The notes below the pieces were generated by a model, which saw only the letters and a list, made by a program, of their open reading frames with translations, ran no database searches and was not told where the DNA came from. Below, in pieces: positions 33,370 to 45,237 of a stretch of DNA of 64,000 nucleotides. The translations under genes were made by a program, and so were the position numbers. The stretch spans positions 3,410,001-3,474,000 of the forward strand of contig JABRWF010000003.1 of NCBI GenBank assembly GCA_018343915.1, read 5' to 3'. This stretch comes from Agroathelia rolfsii. Taxonomy: Eukaryota > Basidiomycota > Agaricomycetes > Amylocorticiales > Amylocorticiaceae. Numbering within the stretch: position 1 is the stretch's first letter; the number at the start of each line of letters is the position of its first letter.

Positions 33370-36255
33370 TCAAACGCTGATGGAAACTAATTCCAATTTC
33401 GCACTGGCAAGCCTCTGAAGCTTGTTTTGCAATTCCTCGCGCTGGGCTGAGGTCGTCGGGTGTTCCTGCAGCAATTCCTTGCAGGCCTGGTACGAGTTCT
33501 TTCCGGATATACCTAAACCGGTGAAAAGCACGCCCTCGAGATCCGAAACGAGACCCCGGACCAGCTCATGGTCGATTGCGAGGGGGATGTTGTCGGTGAA
33601 TCGCTTATAAGCCACTGTATCAATCAAATACGTTGGATTTACTTCAGAAAGAAGAAATAAAAAGGTATACCTTGGAAATATGCGCGTACATCAGCCATGA
33701 TGCGGAGCGCATCCTCATAGCCATCGGAAGGTAAGAGCTTCGGCAAGTTATCCTTGGTAACCCCATGAATCCCCAGGGTGGCCAACCCATTCAAGACATT
33801 GCTCAACGTTTGTTGAGCTTGTACGTATGGGCTATTGGGACCGAGTACAGTACCAGGAGGAGGGCCTGAAAACTTTAGCAGGTTCAAGAGCTGCTGGTGC
33901 TCCTCTTCCATACGGTGGTTCTATGAGAGTTACGAGTTGCTTTAGTAAAAGTGATAAAAGGCAAGAGAATTCTAACAAGTATTTTACTTTGTAATGAGCC
34001 AAGAACTTATCCCTATAGTCCCTATAGTAATGCTCGTTCAAGGTGTAAGGCCGCTCTTCGAGTTGGAGTAACCAATCAAGCCTCTCGCTGGTTTTTTCCA
34101 TGCGAGTCTTCAGGTGGTCATTAATCAACAACCTATAAAATACAACCATGTTAGAAGGTCTCTCGACAACAAAACGAAAATACTGACATCACACGTTGCT
34201 GCAGACCTCCATTACTAAAAGCAGAGAAATGTTCCGAGACAATACCTTTCATATGCGCAGAGACCTGGCCGAAGATATGTCCTAACAATGCCTTCATCGG
34301 CGCTTGCCACTTTTGCGTAATGGTTTTTATGTACATCTCCTGGACAATGAATGGATAGTTGTCTGGTAGCTCGCGTGTTCGTGCGCTTGAAAGATGAGAC
34401 ACATTAGGAGAACATAGGTCACACATCCGGAACAAACTACTTACTCTCGGGCACATTGCAAGACTTCTTCAATATAGATGGCGTTCAAATTGTCAGATTC
34501 TGTGACGACGTTGACTGTGCGGCCAGATGCTAATTCTAGATCTTCCTCAGTGGCCAAGAATGAGGGGAGTTGTGGTGCCGTTCGATGAGTGTCGCTTCGT
34601 TTGTAAGGTCGAAAGTCGGGGGCAGTGTTACGGATGCTGATTTTGAAGTCTATCTGCGCTGGGCGTATTTGCTGTAGGAGACCATCTGGATAGGGGGTGC
34701 CCTCTACGTGTCGTTGAATGTGTCTGTTGAAATCGCCGATCATTCGAAGTACTTCTCCTACAGGATCGTTGGACGGAGGGCGAGGTAATTTGCGGAGCTT
34801 ATCTTCTGTGGTATCGATCAGCCTCTGAAGCTCCTCCTGGATTTCTGGCAATCTTATTTTATACATGAGTGGGTGATGTCTCCTTTCGGAGGGTGACAAA
34901 AATTACCTTTTGGCAATTAAGTCAGAGAGAACAAGACTCAGGCGCTCCGTGAGGTTGCTTGTACGCAGCTGGCGTTGATCGGCACCATCCAGGGAAGCCC
35001 ATGGCTGCTGATTTGAAAAGAAGGCGTCCTCTCTTTCTCGTGCCTGTGTCCATGTTATACCTTCTCTAACTTCTGTTGGGCTCGGCTGTTTGACGCAGAA
35101 CCAGCCGTTGACCAAGTGCTGAGAGTCACCACGAATGAACTTTAACCAACCCTCTTCTTCTCCGGGATCAATTCTGTCGGGCTTGGTCAACACACCTAAG
35201 ATATTCTGGGTGAACAAAGCACGAAGAATGTAGCTGAAGAGCAAGCTTATTACCGATGGTTCGTTTGCCTTCAGGGTCGAACTCCTCAGCGAGTCGATGA
35301 GCCTTCTGGTTCATGAAATCGGCTATGTTCATCCATCTTATGAGTTAGTCGCATAAAAGATAGAAAGGAGACATACTTTCGCAAGCCACTGTAAGCAGAA
35401 TGATGCAGCTAGGCCTGTCGATCCACGATTTAACAAGACTTTCAACCATGTCAATGTCACTTGTATTTCCGCCTTGGCCAGCGGTCGCAATCAAACCTAT
35501 TTCAAGCATTAAGTAAAAGAAAGAAGCCTTTTATCAAAAGTTCTCACCAGGCAAGTCGACAAAAGACAAGTCAGCCAGATCAGGGCCGCTAATTGTTAAT
35601 TCGATGGTATTTCGTGAAAAAGTAAGGGAGGTCTGGCGTGCATCATAGTTCTCATCGTTCAAAAAATCATCCAAATTGACACCCGGACTGAGAATTGCAC
35701 GTTGAGCACGACGAATGCGATCTTCAACATCACTCTTTTCTGTAATCTCAGGGCCAAATTGTACAATAGTTGGTTTCCCCAATGCTTGTCCGCGGCTGTC
35801 GTAACTATACTTTAGGGAGACAACACAGCGCCAAGGTCGAGCAGAGTATGATAATCGACATTCAGTTGGGCATCTGTTATTTAGAAAGAAAAAAGGTGAG
35901 GCGACGTGCATACAAATACTACAGTAATTTATTGATACCTTGTACAGGTCCCCGTTGCACGAGGAAGAGTGATACCAGAGATAGCTTCGATAAGGGAAGA
36001 TTTTCCAGCACTCTGTGATCCTATGACCGCAATTGTGGGCAGATCCATGTCACTTCCCACTCTGACATGATTTCAATAAGACACATTTCTCATGTGAACC
36101 CAATCTTTAAAAAAAAAATTGTACCCCGTATTGCTCAGCCGATTCATCAAGTCAAGCATTTTTCTACGGCTTCGAGAAAGAGTTGGGTCGGACAGGCCAA
36201 CACCCATCTGTATGGGCGTCGCGGGCGACGACGCGACTGAAGAGGCAGCAGACAT
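33370..36255 (-). CDS. Dynamin-like GTPase, copy 1
   Basis: About eleven exons on the minus strand, start ATG 36255-36253 ([20 protein letters not shown]), stop TGA 33372-33370, about 810 residues. GTPase motifs: G1 GSQSAGKSS (about residue 58), G2 region [12 protein letters not shown]3 LSFVDLPG and G4 GVLTKPDRI. The stalk/middle domain follows, and a GTPase effector-like C-terminus ([20 protein letters not shown] ... [20 protein letters not shown]). There is no PH or Pro-rich domain, so it belongs with the Vps1/Dnm1/Mx-like dynamin-related proteins, which self-assemble on membranes and remodel them. It is not obviously Vps1 or Dnm1 but resembles the expanded dynamin-like GTPases of Agaricomycetes. 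It is tandem with copy 2 (37050-39983) in the same orientation, and the two share exon layout and most of the sequence. Confidence 0.92.
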
Positions 36256-37049
36256 GGTGGAAAAGTTGAAACAACGGTAAAGATGTGGCACAGCTCTTGC
36301 CAAAATCACGTCCTCTTAAATAGATGTCCAAGACAGCCCATGATAACGATAGCCATATCCAGTGCAGCTGATCTATATCAGCACGCGACTTCAGCGCTTT
36401 TGTAACGTGAGGTAATACATTTCAAAGGACAAAGGGGCTTTCATACTCTCCTAGTACCCCATCTCATGCGTCATCAGTATTTATGTATTTGAAATAGTCA
36501 TTGGCGTTCTAAGATAGGATTCTCATGCGTAAAAAAAGGAATCAACTAGCCGTCTATGATATAGCAGAGGAACTTGTCGTAAACTCATAGTCGCAACTTG
36601 CAGCGACGCGTCGATGTGGATCGTCGATCGACGAATTTGGTGGCTATTACCTATTACGTAAGCTAATACAAGTCTACGCCATCATACTGGCACTATTCTT
36701 TGAAGTCTTTTAGCGTTTTCATACTAACCTTTGTTTTTGCAAACATTGCATTCTCGTGTCTGCCAATTCTTCAGGATTGAAATACTGCTCAGTCTCTCGT
36801 CATACTAGCTCCTCTGAGGCTTGAGGACGTTATAGCCTCACACATTCCAAGCCTTTTAGCATGCGGCCGATTCAGACTGATATTGTCAACTGGATGTTTA
36901 TTATGATATCAATTTTGTTATAGCAAAATCTATTCACAGATAGGATGATATAATAAAAAGAACTATGAGTGTACCATTCTACATGATTGCAACGTGTTTG
37001 GGTCGAGTCTTCCAAACTCCAAGATGTATGCCGCGTTACCGACGTCCAT
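36256..37049. other. Intergenic between the two dynamin genes
   Basis: About 790 bp: promoter of dynamin copy 1 and 3' flank of copy 2. The stretch about 36590-36745 (TTGCAGCGACG ... ACGAATTTGGTGGC ... CTGGCACTATT ... TTTTTGCAAAC) resembles 43030-43225, so this 3' flank seems to have been duplicated along with dynamin pieces. No gene. Confidence 0.4.
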
Positions 37050-39983
37050 TCACATCATGCGCACTAGTTCCTGGCTAGCGTTGCGAAGCCTCTCAAGCTT
37101 GTTTGTTAGCTCTTCCCTCTGGGCAGAGACCGTGGGATGCTCTTGCAAAAGTTCCTGCGATTAAGAATGATTAATTCAAAGACCGCCCGCAGCAGGTAAT
37201 AGTTATCCAAACCTTGCAAGATCGGTCAGAATCAGGGCCCGAAACATTTAGGCCAGTGAACAACGTGCTTTCAAGCTCTGTAGTGAGACCACGAATCAAT
37301 TCGTGATCAATCGCCAACGGTATGTTGTCGGTAAATCTCTTGTATGCAACTGAATATCGGAGAAAATATAATTAATATTACTCATGTTGAAGGGAACGAA
37401 AGGTCACAATACACACCCTGGAAATACGCTCTCACATTCGCCATCGTACTCAAAGCTGACTCGTATACATCTGGTGGCAATAGTTTCGGGAGATCTTCTT
37501 TCTTAATACCGTTAATTCCAAGTGCATTCAATCCACTAAGAACCGTATTAATGTTTTGCGAAGTCGCCGTTGTCTGATCGTCTTTTACACCAGAATCCAG
37601 CGACTTCAAGGCTTTGAACAGTTTCTGATGTTCTCCTTGCTCACGAGTCCCCTAAATGAAACAGTCAATGAGATTCGATAAAAAAAAAATAAAACAAATG
37701 AAAAATGCTCAGAATCCTTGGAATTCTTACTTTATAGTAAGAAAGAAACTTTTCCCTGTAGTCGAGGAAATAGTGCTCGTTCATAGTGTACGGCAGTTCT
37801 TCTATGTCCAATAGCCATTGTAACTTCTTGCTTGCTCTTTCCATCCGGTTCTTGAGATGCTCGGTGAGAAGTAAACTACATGATGGACATCAATATGATA
37901 AAAAGAGCAAACACATGTGCCAGCGTTTTTCTTACACGACGCGCTGATGCAAACCACCGTTGCTAAAATCAGCGAAATGCTCCGTAATAATTTCTCTCAA
38001 ATGAGAGGACAATTGCGTGAATACTACTTCAAGAAGACTTCTCATAGGCGTCTTCCATTGCTTAATGATATCCTGGATGTATATTTTCTTGACGATGAAT
38101 GGATGATTGTCTGGAAGTTCACGTGTACGCGCGCTAAAAAAAGTACAATATTAGAAGTCCATAAACCTTCGGAAAGTAACGGCATGCGCACTCTTCTGCA
38201 AATCTATAGACCTCGTCAATGTATATTGCTTTAGTATTGGTGTTCGTCATGTTGCCACCTGGCGATACGTTCTCTTCGTTGGAAAGAAAAGAAAGCGGCG
38301 GAAGTGTAAACCGACCACTTTCCTCTTTTGTGTATGGGCGGAAGTCAGGCGCCGTGGAGCGAATACTAGCCTTAAACTCTTCCTGTGCCGGACGAATCTG
38401 CTGCAATATGCCATCTTTTGTGGGCGTGCCTTCGACGTGCCGCTGGACATCTCTCTGGAAATTGGTGATTAGTTTTAAAACTTCTCCGATGGGATCAGTC
38501 GACGGCGGGCGTGGCAATCGTTGAATTCTTCCTTCGGTGAAGGCAATCAGCCTCTGCAGTTCATCCTGGATCTCCGGGAGCCTACATACTATGTTAAACA
38601 TGAAAATGGTGGTTGTTGGGAGGTTTTACCTCTTGGATATCAGGTCAGATAAGACCAGGCTCAAGCGCTCCGTAAGATTGCTGGTCCGCAATTGCCGTTG
38701 GTATACTCCCTCCAGAGATGCCCAAGGCTGCTTGCTTGAGAAAAAGGTGTTTTCACTATTCCGAGCTTGTGCCCAATTGGTGCCCTGTCGTAGCTCGGTT
38801 GAGCTAGGCTGTTTGACACAGAACCATCCATTGAAAAGGTATTGCGACTCCCCACGAATCAACTTCAACCAGCTGTCCTCTTCGCCATGGGGAATCCGGT
38901 CGGGCTTTGTTAGGACGCCTAAGACGTCATTAGTCCACGAAAAATGCAATTATTGTTATTATTATCGCATACCAATCGTGCGTTTCCCTTCTGGATCAAG
39001 CTTTTCAGCAAGATGATGTGCTTTCTGATTCATGAAATCCGCTGTTGACAATATTTCAGCGTCGGAAATAGCAATAGGATTTGGCCGGATATCAAATGAG
39101 GAAAGACTTACTCTCACAAGCGACAGTCAACAGAATGATACAGCTCGGCTTCTGAATCCAAGATTTAACAAGGCTTTCCACCATTTCGATGTCCCCAGCG
39201 TTTCCTCCCTGCCCCACACTGGCAATCAATCCTGATGGTGATGTAAGTATTATAGTTATCCAAAAGTGCAAAAGCTACACCGCACCAGGTAAATCAACAA
39301 ATGACAAATCGGTGATATCAGGCCCGCTAATGGACAAAGAAATGTAATTGTGAGAAAAAGTTAGACTAGACTCCTGCCCATCGTAGTCGCCTTCAAGAAA
39401 GTCCTTGACTTTTCCCGCTGGATTCAAAATAGCACGCTGCGCCCGACGGATCCGATCCTCGACCTCGGCCTTATCCGTGATTGGAGGACCAAACAAGATG
39501 TTTTTTGCACTCCCGAGTGGTTGTCCATGTTGGTCCGTAATGTATCGAAGAGACACTACGCATTTCCAGGGCCCAGTTGAATATGCCAGTCGACACTCAG
39601 TCGGGCATCTAAAACCAATAAACATTTAGAAATAGGCTAAGCGAACTGAGTAAAAATGTTCACCTGGTACAGGTTCCTGCTGCGCGAGGAAGCGTAATGC
39701 CGGAAATAGCCTCAATCAGAGACGACTTCCCGGCGCTCTGAGATCCGATTACTGCAATCATAGGTAAATCCATGTCCCCTTGTACTCTGAAGACGCTATT
39801 AATATAATACTCTCAAGATGAAAAAATGGGGCAATCAACGTACCCAGTGTTATGGAGACGATTGATGTGGTCAAGCATTTGTCTGCGACCACGAGATAGA
39901 CCTGGATTGGACAAACCAACACCAGCATGTCCAACCTCAGAAGGCGAGACGGATGATGGTGTGCTAAAACCAGTGGAAGACAT
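37050..39983 (-). CDS. Dynamin-like GTPase, copy 2
   Basis: Minus strand, start ATG 39983-39981 ([20 protein letters not shown]), stop TGA 37052-37050, about 810 residues and about eleven exons with the same layout as copy 1. G1 is [10 protein letters not shown]3 LSFVDLPG, G4 GVLTKPDRI. The middle-domain block [20 protein letters not shown] and the C-terminal block [20 protein letters not shown] align with copy 1 and with the two pseudogene fragments to the right. The N-terminal 30 residues differ from copy 1, while the block GVGLSxPxLSRxRRxMLD is shared. Both copies look intact. The role is inferred as GTP-driven membrane remodelling, with location unknown. Confidence 0.92.
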
Positions 39984-41188
39984 TATTAGAGGGGGAAAGG
40001 CGAGGTGTTCAGAAGGTATGCTATGCTAAACGATACAAGCAAACTGTCTTTTATCCGAATCGAAAAGCGCCCGCCACTATGGAAGAACCACAAGCATGAA
40101 TAGAAAAGATTCGCAAATGCTGGGGGCTCAGTCATGTTCAGTACGCGATGGGGACAGATGCACGCATTGTTATGAGCTTGTGCACCTAACCTTGCCGACA
40201 TGCTTGATTCGATTGCAGCTCTGAGCGAGAATCCCTGTCGGAAGCATGCCTAGACAGCCCTTTTGGCACGAGCCAAACATGAAAAATCAAGTTATCCATC
40301 GCTATGTATAGTATATTGAGCGTTCATCTGTTACACTGGCGTCCGTTTTATGCAACGTGTTTGGATTCTAGTTTCCTAAGCTGCATAAAATGCATGCCTT
40401 TTCTCGAAGACTGCCTTTTCAGGACAGTAAAAATAGCTTTATGACGAAAACCCAAGAGATACTATCGGCGCATGGCTCTATGATATTATAACATGCATGT
40501 GGTATGGCGCAATTATTGTGCTGAAGGCCTGTCATCGAGTGAGATGGTATGCGGCTTACGCATAGAGCGTGGGATGATCGCGGCGTATATTGTATTAAGG
40601 CCTGAGGCATCTGAGGTGCGACGACAAGGGCAATGCATGCAGCATTCAGAGAATAAGGAAATAAATGAAACGCAGAAATAGATTTGATTAAACCGAGGAA
40701 CAAAGTGAGTAGGATGGCTTCACGATTCAGTTCAGGGTTAATAAGCAAAGAACTTGAACGTTGTTGAATGCATGATTATGCACTGAGTCACCATTACATT
40801 GCCATTGACACCAGAGTATGGACATCTTCTAATATGAGCGCCCCTCCCTCTTTCTGGAGTTTAGGGTATGGGTGCTTGAGTAGTAGGGATCAGTAACAAC
40901 TTGGGTACCTCTGGGTAGCGGTGCTGGTAAACGAAGGAAGGGTTGAGAGACATGAGAGACTCTCCGTCACCCTGAGTCGGAGACAGAAAATTCTGGATCG
41001 GTCCAGTCATTCATTTTTGATCCGTCGCATTTTATCAACTCCTAAGCTGGAAGATCATTCTTGTTGCTACATGTACTAGTAGTAAGACTTATGTCGATGA
41101 ATTAGCACAAAAAGTGCTGCATAAGTTTGTATCGGCTGAAGAGACACTACCAGCTGACTTCAAGTTCGTGATTTAGTTATGCAATTTC
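39984..41188. other. Dynamin copy 2 upstream and duplicated flank sequence
   Basis: About 1.2 kb. It holds the promoter of dynamin copy 2. The part at about 40600-41040 resembles DPBB 3' flanks: the TGCGACGACAAGGGC-type stretch recurs near 42790 and 45450, and GAGTCGGAG...CATTCATTTTTGATCCGT at about 40970-41030 recurs at 45770-45828. This suggests the remains of a third duplicated unit whose gene has been lost. No intact frame. Confidence 0.45.
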
Positions 41189-41345
41189 AGAACCTCTCCG
41201 AGAGGATCATTCAACAGCAGTCGGGGCATTGCACTCGTCGAATTCTCACTTCTTTTCCTAAGAAGAAGGGCGTGTTCTCACGTTTTTGAGCATGAGCCCA
41301 ATCAGTGCCTTGCCGCAGTCCAGTCGATGCTGTGAAACAAAAATG
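41189..41345 (-). pseudogene. Dynamin fragment (pseudogene) before DPBB copy 4
   Basis: On the minus strand, about 41250-41335 reads STGLRQGTDWAHAQKRENTP, matching [20 protein letters not shown] of dynamin copy 2 (about 38740-38820). A second piece at 41190-41217 matches the PIGEVL region (about 38475-38500), so an internal part of the gene is deleted between them. Both flanks of a GTPase gene are absent and the frame cannot produce a protein. Confidence 0.75.
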
Positions 41346-41823
41346 AAGAGCACTGCCGGTGAAGAGGATAGAAAGGTTAGCGAGGTCGATCACGAAATTA
41401 CGGTTCCACTCGGACCCTTGGTGAGACTAATACCGCCTGATCTTTAGGCCTAATCGACCTGATTAGTCTGTTTGACTTTGGTAAATTGTTCTCGATGCCA
41501 TCGCCGCGGACCCGTACCTAAATCTTTGCTGGGATTGTATCTAATCGAACGACAAGGGACTAGGGCTACCGTTCGGGTTGACTCTGGCTCACAGGCGCAT
41601 ACACGCATCTGATCAATCAATCTGGAAACCTATCTGCTGATTCTTGCTCTCAGAGATTCATCCATGGGCTTTACTCGCCGTGTTATTTAGTTAAAATGGC
41701 TATAAAAGCAAGGTCCAAGTTCGTCTTTGTCTTTCCAGTGCGGTATCATCTTTATTGCACTTAGAAAGCACCTCAATTACTCCTTTGTCGCTTTCTTGCC
41801 TTTTTAATTTTCTTATCATCGCC
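41346..41823 (+). promoter_or_regulatory. Promoter of DPBB copy 4
   Basis: This region aligns with 44060-44582 in the second duplicated unit (for example TGGCTCACAGGCGCATA and CTCTCAGAGATT). CATGGG starts at 41663 and TATAAAA at 41701, 38 bp apart. CCAGTGCGGTATCA follows, and the ATG is 123 bp after the TATA box. Confidence 0.8.
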
Positions 41824-42473
41824 ATGTTCTCTTTTGTCAAGACTGTTGTTGTTACTGCTGCTCTGTCTACTTCGGCCCTTGCGACGTCTGGTAATGGTAA
41901 GGGCATTTCTCTACACTCTTCTCCAGTTTATATTAGCCTAACAGACTCTCTTGTTTCCAACTTAAAATCATAGCATTCTATTTCAACCCTGGCCTTGGTG
42001 CATGCGGCCTCACAAATACTAGTAGCCAATTTGTGGCGTCCGTGTCAGCTGCGGTCTTCGATGGATACCCGTAAGCAATTTGTTATGCTCTTTCATTTTT
42101 ATACAGTTGTTCAAATTATCTGGATTTCATTAGAGGAGCCACGGCTAACCCCAACGAGTGAGTCATCCATGCTTGTTAGCCTTTGAGTAAAAGAACAAGA
42201 TACCAAGACAATGCTTCTGTATTAGCAACCCGATTTGCCAGCTCCCCATCAATGTAACTTGTACGTCATATGTCCCACACCTATACATGCAAGACAAGAC
42301 TCTGAATGCTTTTTGTACCAACAGACCAAGGGACGACTGTCTACGCCGACATCGTTGACTATTTCACAGCAGAGGGTATAGACAATTACGTCGGTCTTGC
42401 GCCCATTGCATTCGAAAAGTTTGCACCTACGAGCCAGGGTATCCTCACTGGCGTCGAATGGTTCATCATGTAA
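41824..42473 (+). CDS. Small secreted DPBB (RlpA-like) protein, copy 4
   Basis: Five exons from ATG 41824 to TAA 42471-42473, about 126 residues. The signal peptide MFSFVKTVVVTAALSTSALA is followed by AFYFNPGLGACGLTNTSSQF, AAVFDGYPGATANPN, PICQLPINVTYQG, DIVDYFTAEGIDNYVGLAP and IAFEKFAPTSQGILTGVEWF ending FIM. It forms a subgroup with copy 5 (both have PICQLPINVTY, TVYADIVDYF and VEWFIM), in line with the local segmental duplication. All five copies keep GACG, VD and the helix, so selection seems to preserve the protein. Confidence 0.87.
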
Positions 42474-43667
42474 TTTTCCCTAACAGCAGTATAACGGACA
42501 AACGAACAATTTGAATCATGCACCTTTTATGATGGACTTTCCGTTTGTTAATCGGCACGGGTTTTATCTTGTTTTTCTTGATAATCGGCTCGGATATTTA
42601 CACACGGACATTTGTTACATGTTCATGCTTATTAGCTAAGGGTGCAGTAGATAATCAACGAAAAAATGGAATTCAAACCTGCTACTAGTAATACCACTAA
42701 TTGAGAGGACTTGTGGACTTGCAATTAGGTGAGATGGCGTGGAGTGTGCGTACAGGATGTGTGGGACGATGCCAGTGCGGGCTACATGAAAGATGCGACA
42801 ACAAGGGCGACGCACCTAAGAACTTGAAGAGAGACAAGTGAGGTATCGGGATGGATTAAGACAAACAATTTGATGTTCCTATTAATATATCATTTCCGTA
42901 TTAATATTAGTTACTAACAGATGTTCCATAGCAAGTGTCTCATATGTAGGAAGATAAAATAAAAATCAATACAACCGCCTATTATGACATGAGAAACCGA
43001 GTTGTCTGTTGTGACTTACAGGCTTGAAGCTTGCTGCAGCGACGTTCATGTTGAATCGACATCATTGTCAGTTGTCTTCGACCAATTTGGTGGCCACCTT
43101 TGTGTTACACAAGCCTGATTTAAGCGCCAGGGCGGCCTGGCGTCGTGGGCTATTTTTTACACTGCTGCTTTCACCGTGACTGGCATTGTTACAACCTTTG
43201 TCTCTACAAACAATCAAATCTAATAATGACTACTCGTCCCTGAAAGAAAGGCAATTGCTCCCGTTCCAACTATCGTAAGGCAGGTATCTCTGTACAACAG
43301 ACCCTTCAACTTGAAGAGCCTGTGCCTCAAATCGTCGTTGCAGTCATTACCTTTGTCTGTATTGTTGGCGGCTTTGGAAATATTGCCATCTATACCCTGC
43401 TTAGCGCACCCTTACTCTCTCTGGCACCAATGTCTGTATTGTTGTTGAATGTATGATAATAGTAATGCCGCTCATGGCACCGCCAAAGTCTTGTGAAATA
43501 ATTTTAGTCTCTACAATTGTACGTGTAATTTGTGGATTGTGCAGAATGCTTGATACTTAATCAATTGTGTATCCATGGATGAAGCAACACTAGATTCGAA
43601 TTCTTGTTGCGTCAGCCTGATTAGCTACAAGATGCCATATCTCATAGGCATGGCATCAGCATGTTAG
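42474..43667. other. Duplicated flank between DPBB copy 4 and dynamin debris
   Basis: About 1.2 kb. The 3' UTR (TAATTTTCCCTAACAGCAGT) matches that of copy 5. About 42720-42870 resembles 40550-40690 and 45420-45520. About 43030-43225 resembles the dynamin copy 2 3' flank. At 43300-43460 an unidentified open stretch (QTLQLEEPVPQIVVAV, GGFGNIAIYTLLSAP in one frame) could be a relic of another gene. It has no start or splice support. Confidence 0.4.
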
Positions 43668-44058
43668 ACATATTTCTGGAAACTGGTGATTGATTTCAAG
43701 ACCTCTCCCACAGGATCATTTGACGGCGGCCATGGTAATCGTTTGACTCTCCTTCCCAGGAACGATCAATTCCGCAGTTCATCCTAGATCCCCGGCAGCC
43801 TACGTAATATGTCAAACACGAAAATGGTAGTAGATGAAAAACTTTTACCTCTCAAATGACAATACTAGCGTATATGAGCCTGAGATCGGACAAGGCCAGG
43901 CTCAAATGTTCCATGAGATTGCTGTTTCGCAATTGATGTCGGTGTACACTCTCTAGAGACTCTCAAGGCCGTTTGCTTGAGAGGGACATGTTCTTACTAT
44001 TTCGAGCTCGGGTCTAATTAACACCCTGACATAGCTCAGCCGAGCTAGGCTATGGCGA
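43668..44058 (-). pseudogene. Dynamin fragment (pseudogene) before DPBB copy 5
   Basis: A continuous stretch of about 390 bp aligns with dynamin copy 2 at about 38450-38825, including an intron position (TACGTAATATGTCAAACACG against TACATACTATGTTAAACATG). Numerous substitutions and small insertions or deletions break the frame. The parts matching the [17 protein letters not shown] and [11 protein letters not shown] regions can be followed at DNA level, but no long reading frame remains. It stands in the same place relative to DPBB copy 5 as the 41189-41345 fragment does to copy 4. Confidence 0.88.
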
Positions 44059-44582
44059 AAAGGTGCAAAGCAGCGGTGAAAGGCCGGCGAGGTCGACCGC
44101 GGGCTCCAGGTGGGGCCCTGATCAGACTAATGCCAATGCTGCTTGTCTAACATGGATTGCTGCTCTGCTTGACTTTGGTACGTCCTCGATGCCGTGCTGT
44201 CAACGTAGTCTCGTACCTAGACGTATTAGATCCTCGACAGCAGGATTGCCTAATCAAACTTGAACGGCAAGGCTATGTGTAAACAAAACGAGCGTCAACG
44301 CTGGCTCACAGGCGCATATATCAGTATATGCAGCCTTGAATTCTATGATGACCTCCGTCCTGTCGCTAAAATCGGTTGGAAACCCACCCTCTAATCCTCG
44401 CTCTCAGAGATTGATTCATGGGTTTTACTCGCCGTCTTATTCAGTCGAGAAAACTATAAAAGCACGGCATGAACATGTCTCTGTCTCTCCAGTACAATAC
44501 CAACCTATTTTACTTAGAAAGCACCCTAACTGCTCGTCGATTCACATCATCTTTTCAATTTTTTAATTCTCTTATAATCATA
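44059..44582 (+). promoter_or_regulatory. Promoter of DPBB copy 5
   Basis: Aligns with the upstream region of copy 4 (GGCTCACAGGCGCATA, CTCTCAGAGATTGATT). CATGGG starts at 44417 and TATAAAA at 44455, 38 bp apart. The ATG is 128 bp after the TATA box. Confidence 0.8.
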
Positions 44583-45237
44583 ATGATCTCATTTATCAAG
44601 GCTGCTGTCGTCTCCTCTACTCTTGCGGCTTCGGTCATTGCGACATCTGGCAATGGTGAGGGCATCTCTACACACTCTTTCCCAGTTTGTGCTATCCTAT
44701 TGGATACCTAATATTGTTTTTAAATAATAGCATTTCATTTCAATCCCGGTCTTGGCGCATGCGGCCTAACAAACACTAGCAACCAATTTGTGGCATCCGT
44801 GTCTGCTTCGGTTTTCAACTCATATCAGTAAGTATTTTGCTATTATCATCATCTTTTGTTTTTATGGTTGCTCATAACAATCCGAATTTGATTAGAGGTG
44901 CTACTGTCGATCCCAAAGAGTAAGATATCCATGCTTATTAACTATTCGACAGCAGTGCAAGAGTACTAACATAATAATTCTCTACTAGTAATCCAATTTG
45001 CCAGCTCCCCATCAACGTAACCTGTATGTTATATGCTCCATACATGCGTCCATAAGGCGATGTTTTGAGATGTTTTTTGTATTAACAGATCATGGAACTA
45101 CTGTCTACGCCGATATCGTTGACTATTTCAACACATCAGGTATAGACAACTATTTTGGTCTCGCGCCTATTGCGTTTGAGCAGCTAGCACCTACGAGGGA
45201 GAGTGTCATCAGTGGCGTCGAATGGTTCATCATGTAA
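44583..45237 (+). CDS. Small secreted DPBB (RlpA-like) protein, copy 5
   Basis: Five exons from ATG 44583 to TAA 45235-45237, about 126 residues. The signal peptide MISFIKAAVVSSTLAASVIA is followed by AFHFNPGLGACGLTNTSNQF, ASVFNSYQGATVDPK, PICQLPINVTYHG, DIVDYFNTSGIDNYFGLAP and IAFEQLAPTRESVISGVEWF ending FIM. It is the most divergent copy in the C-terminal helix (EQLAPTRES against EKFAPTSQG). It starts 2,759 bp after copy 4 with matching flanks, so the two arose from a tandem segmental duplication. Confidence 0.86.
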
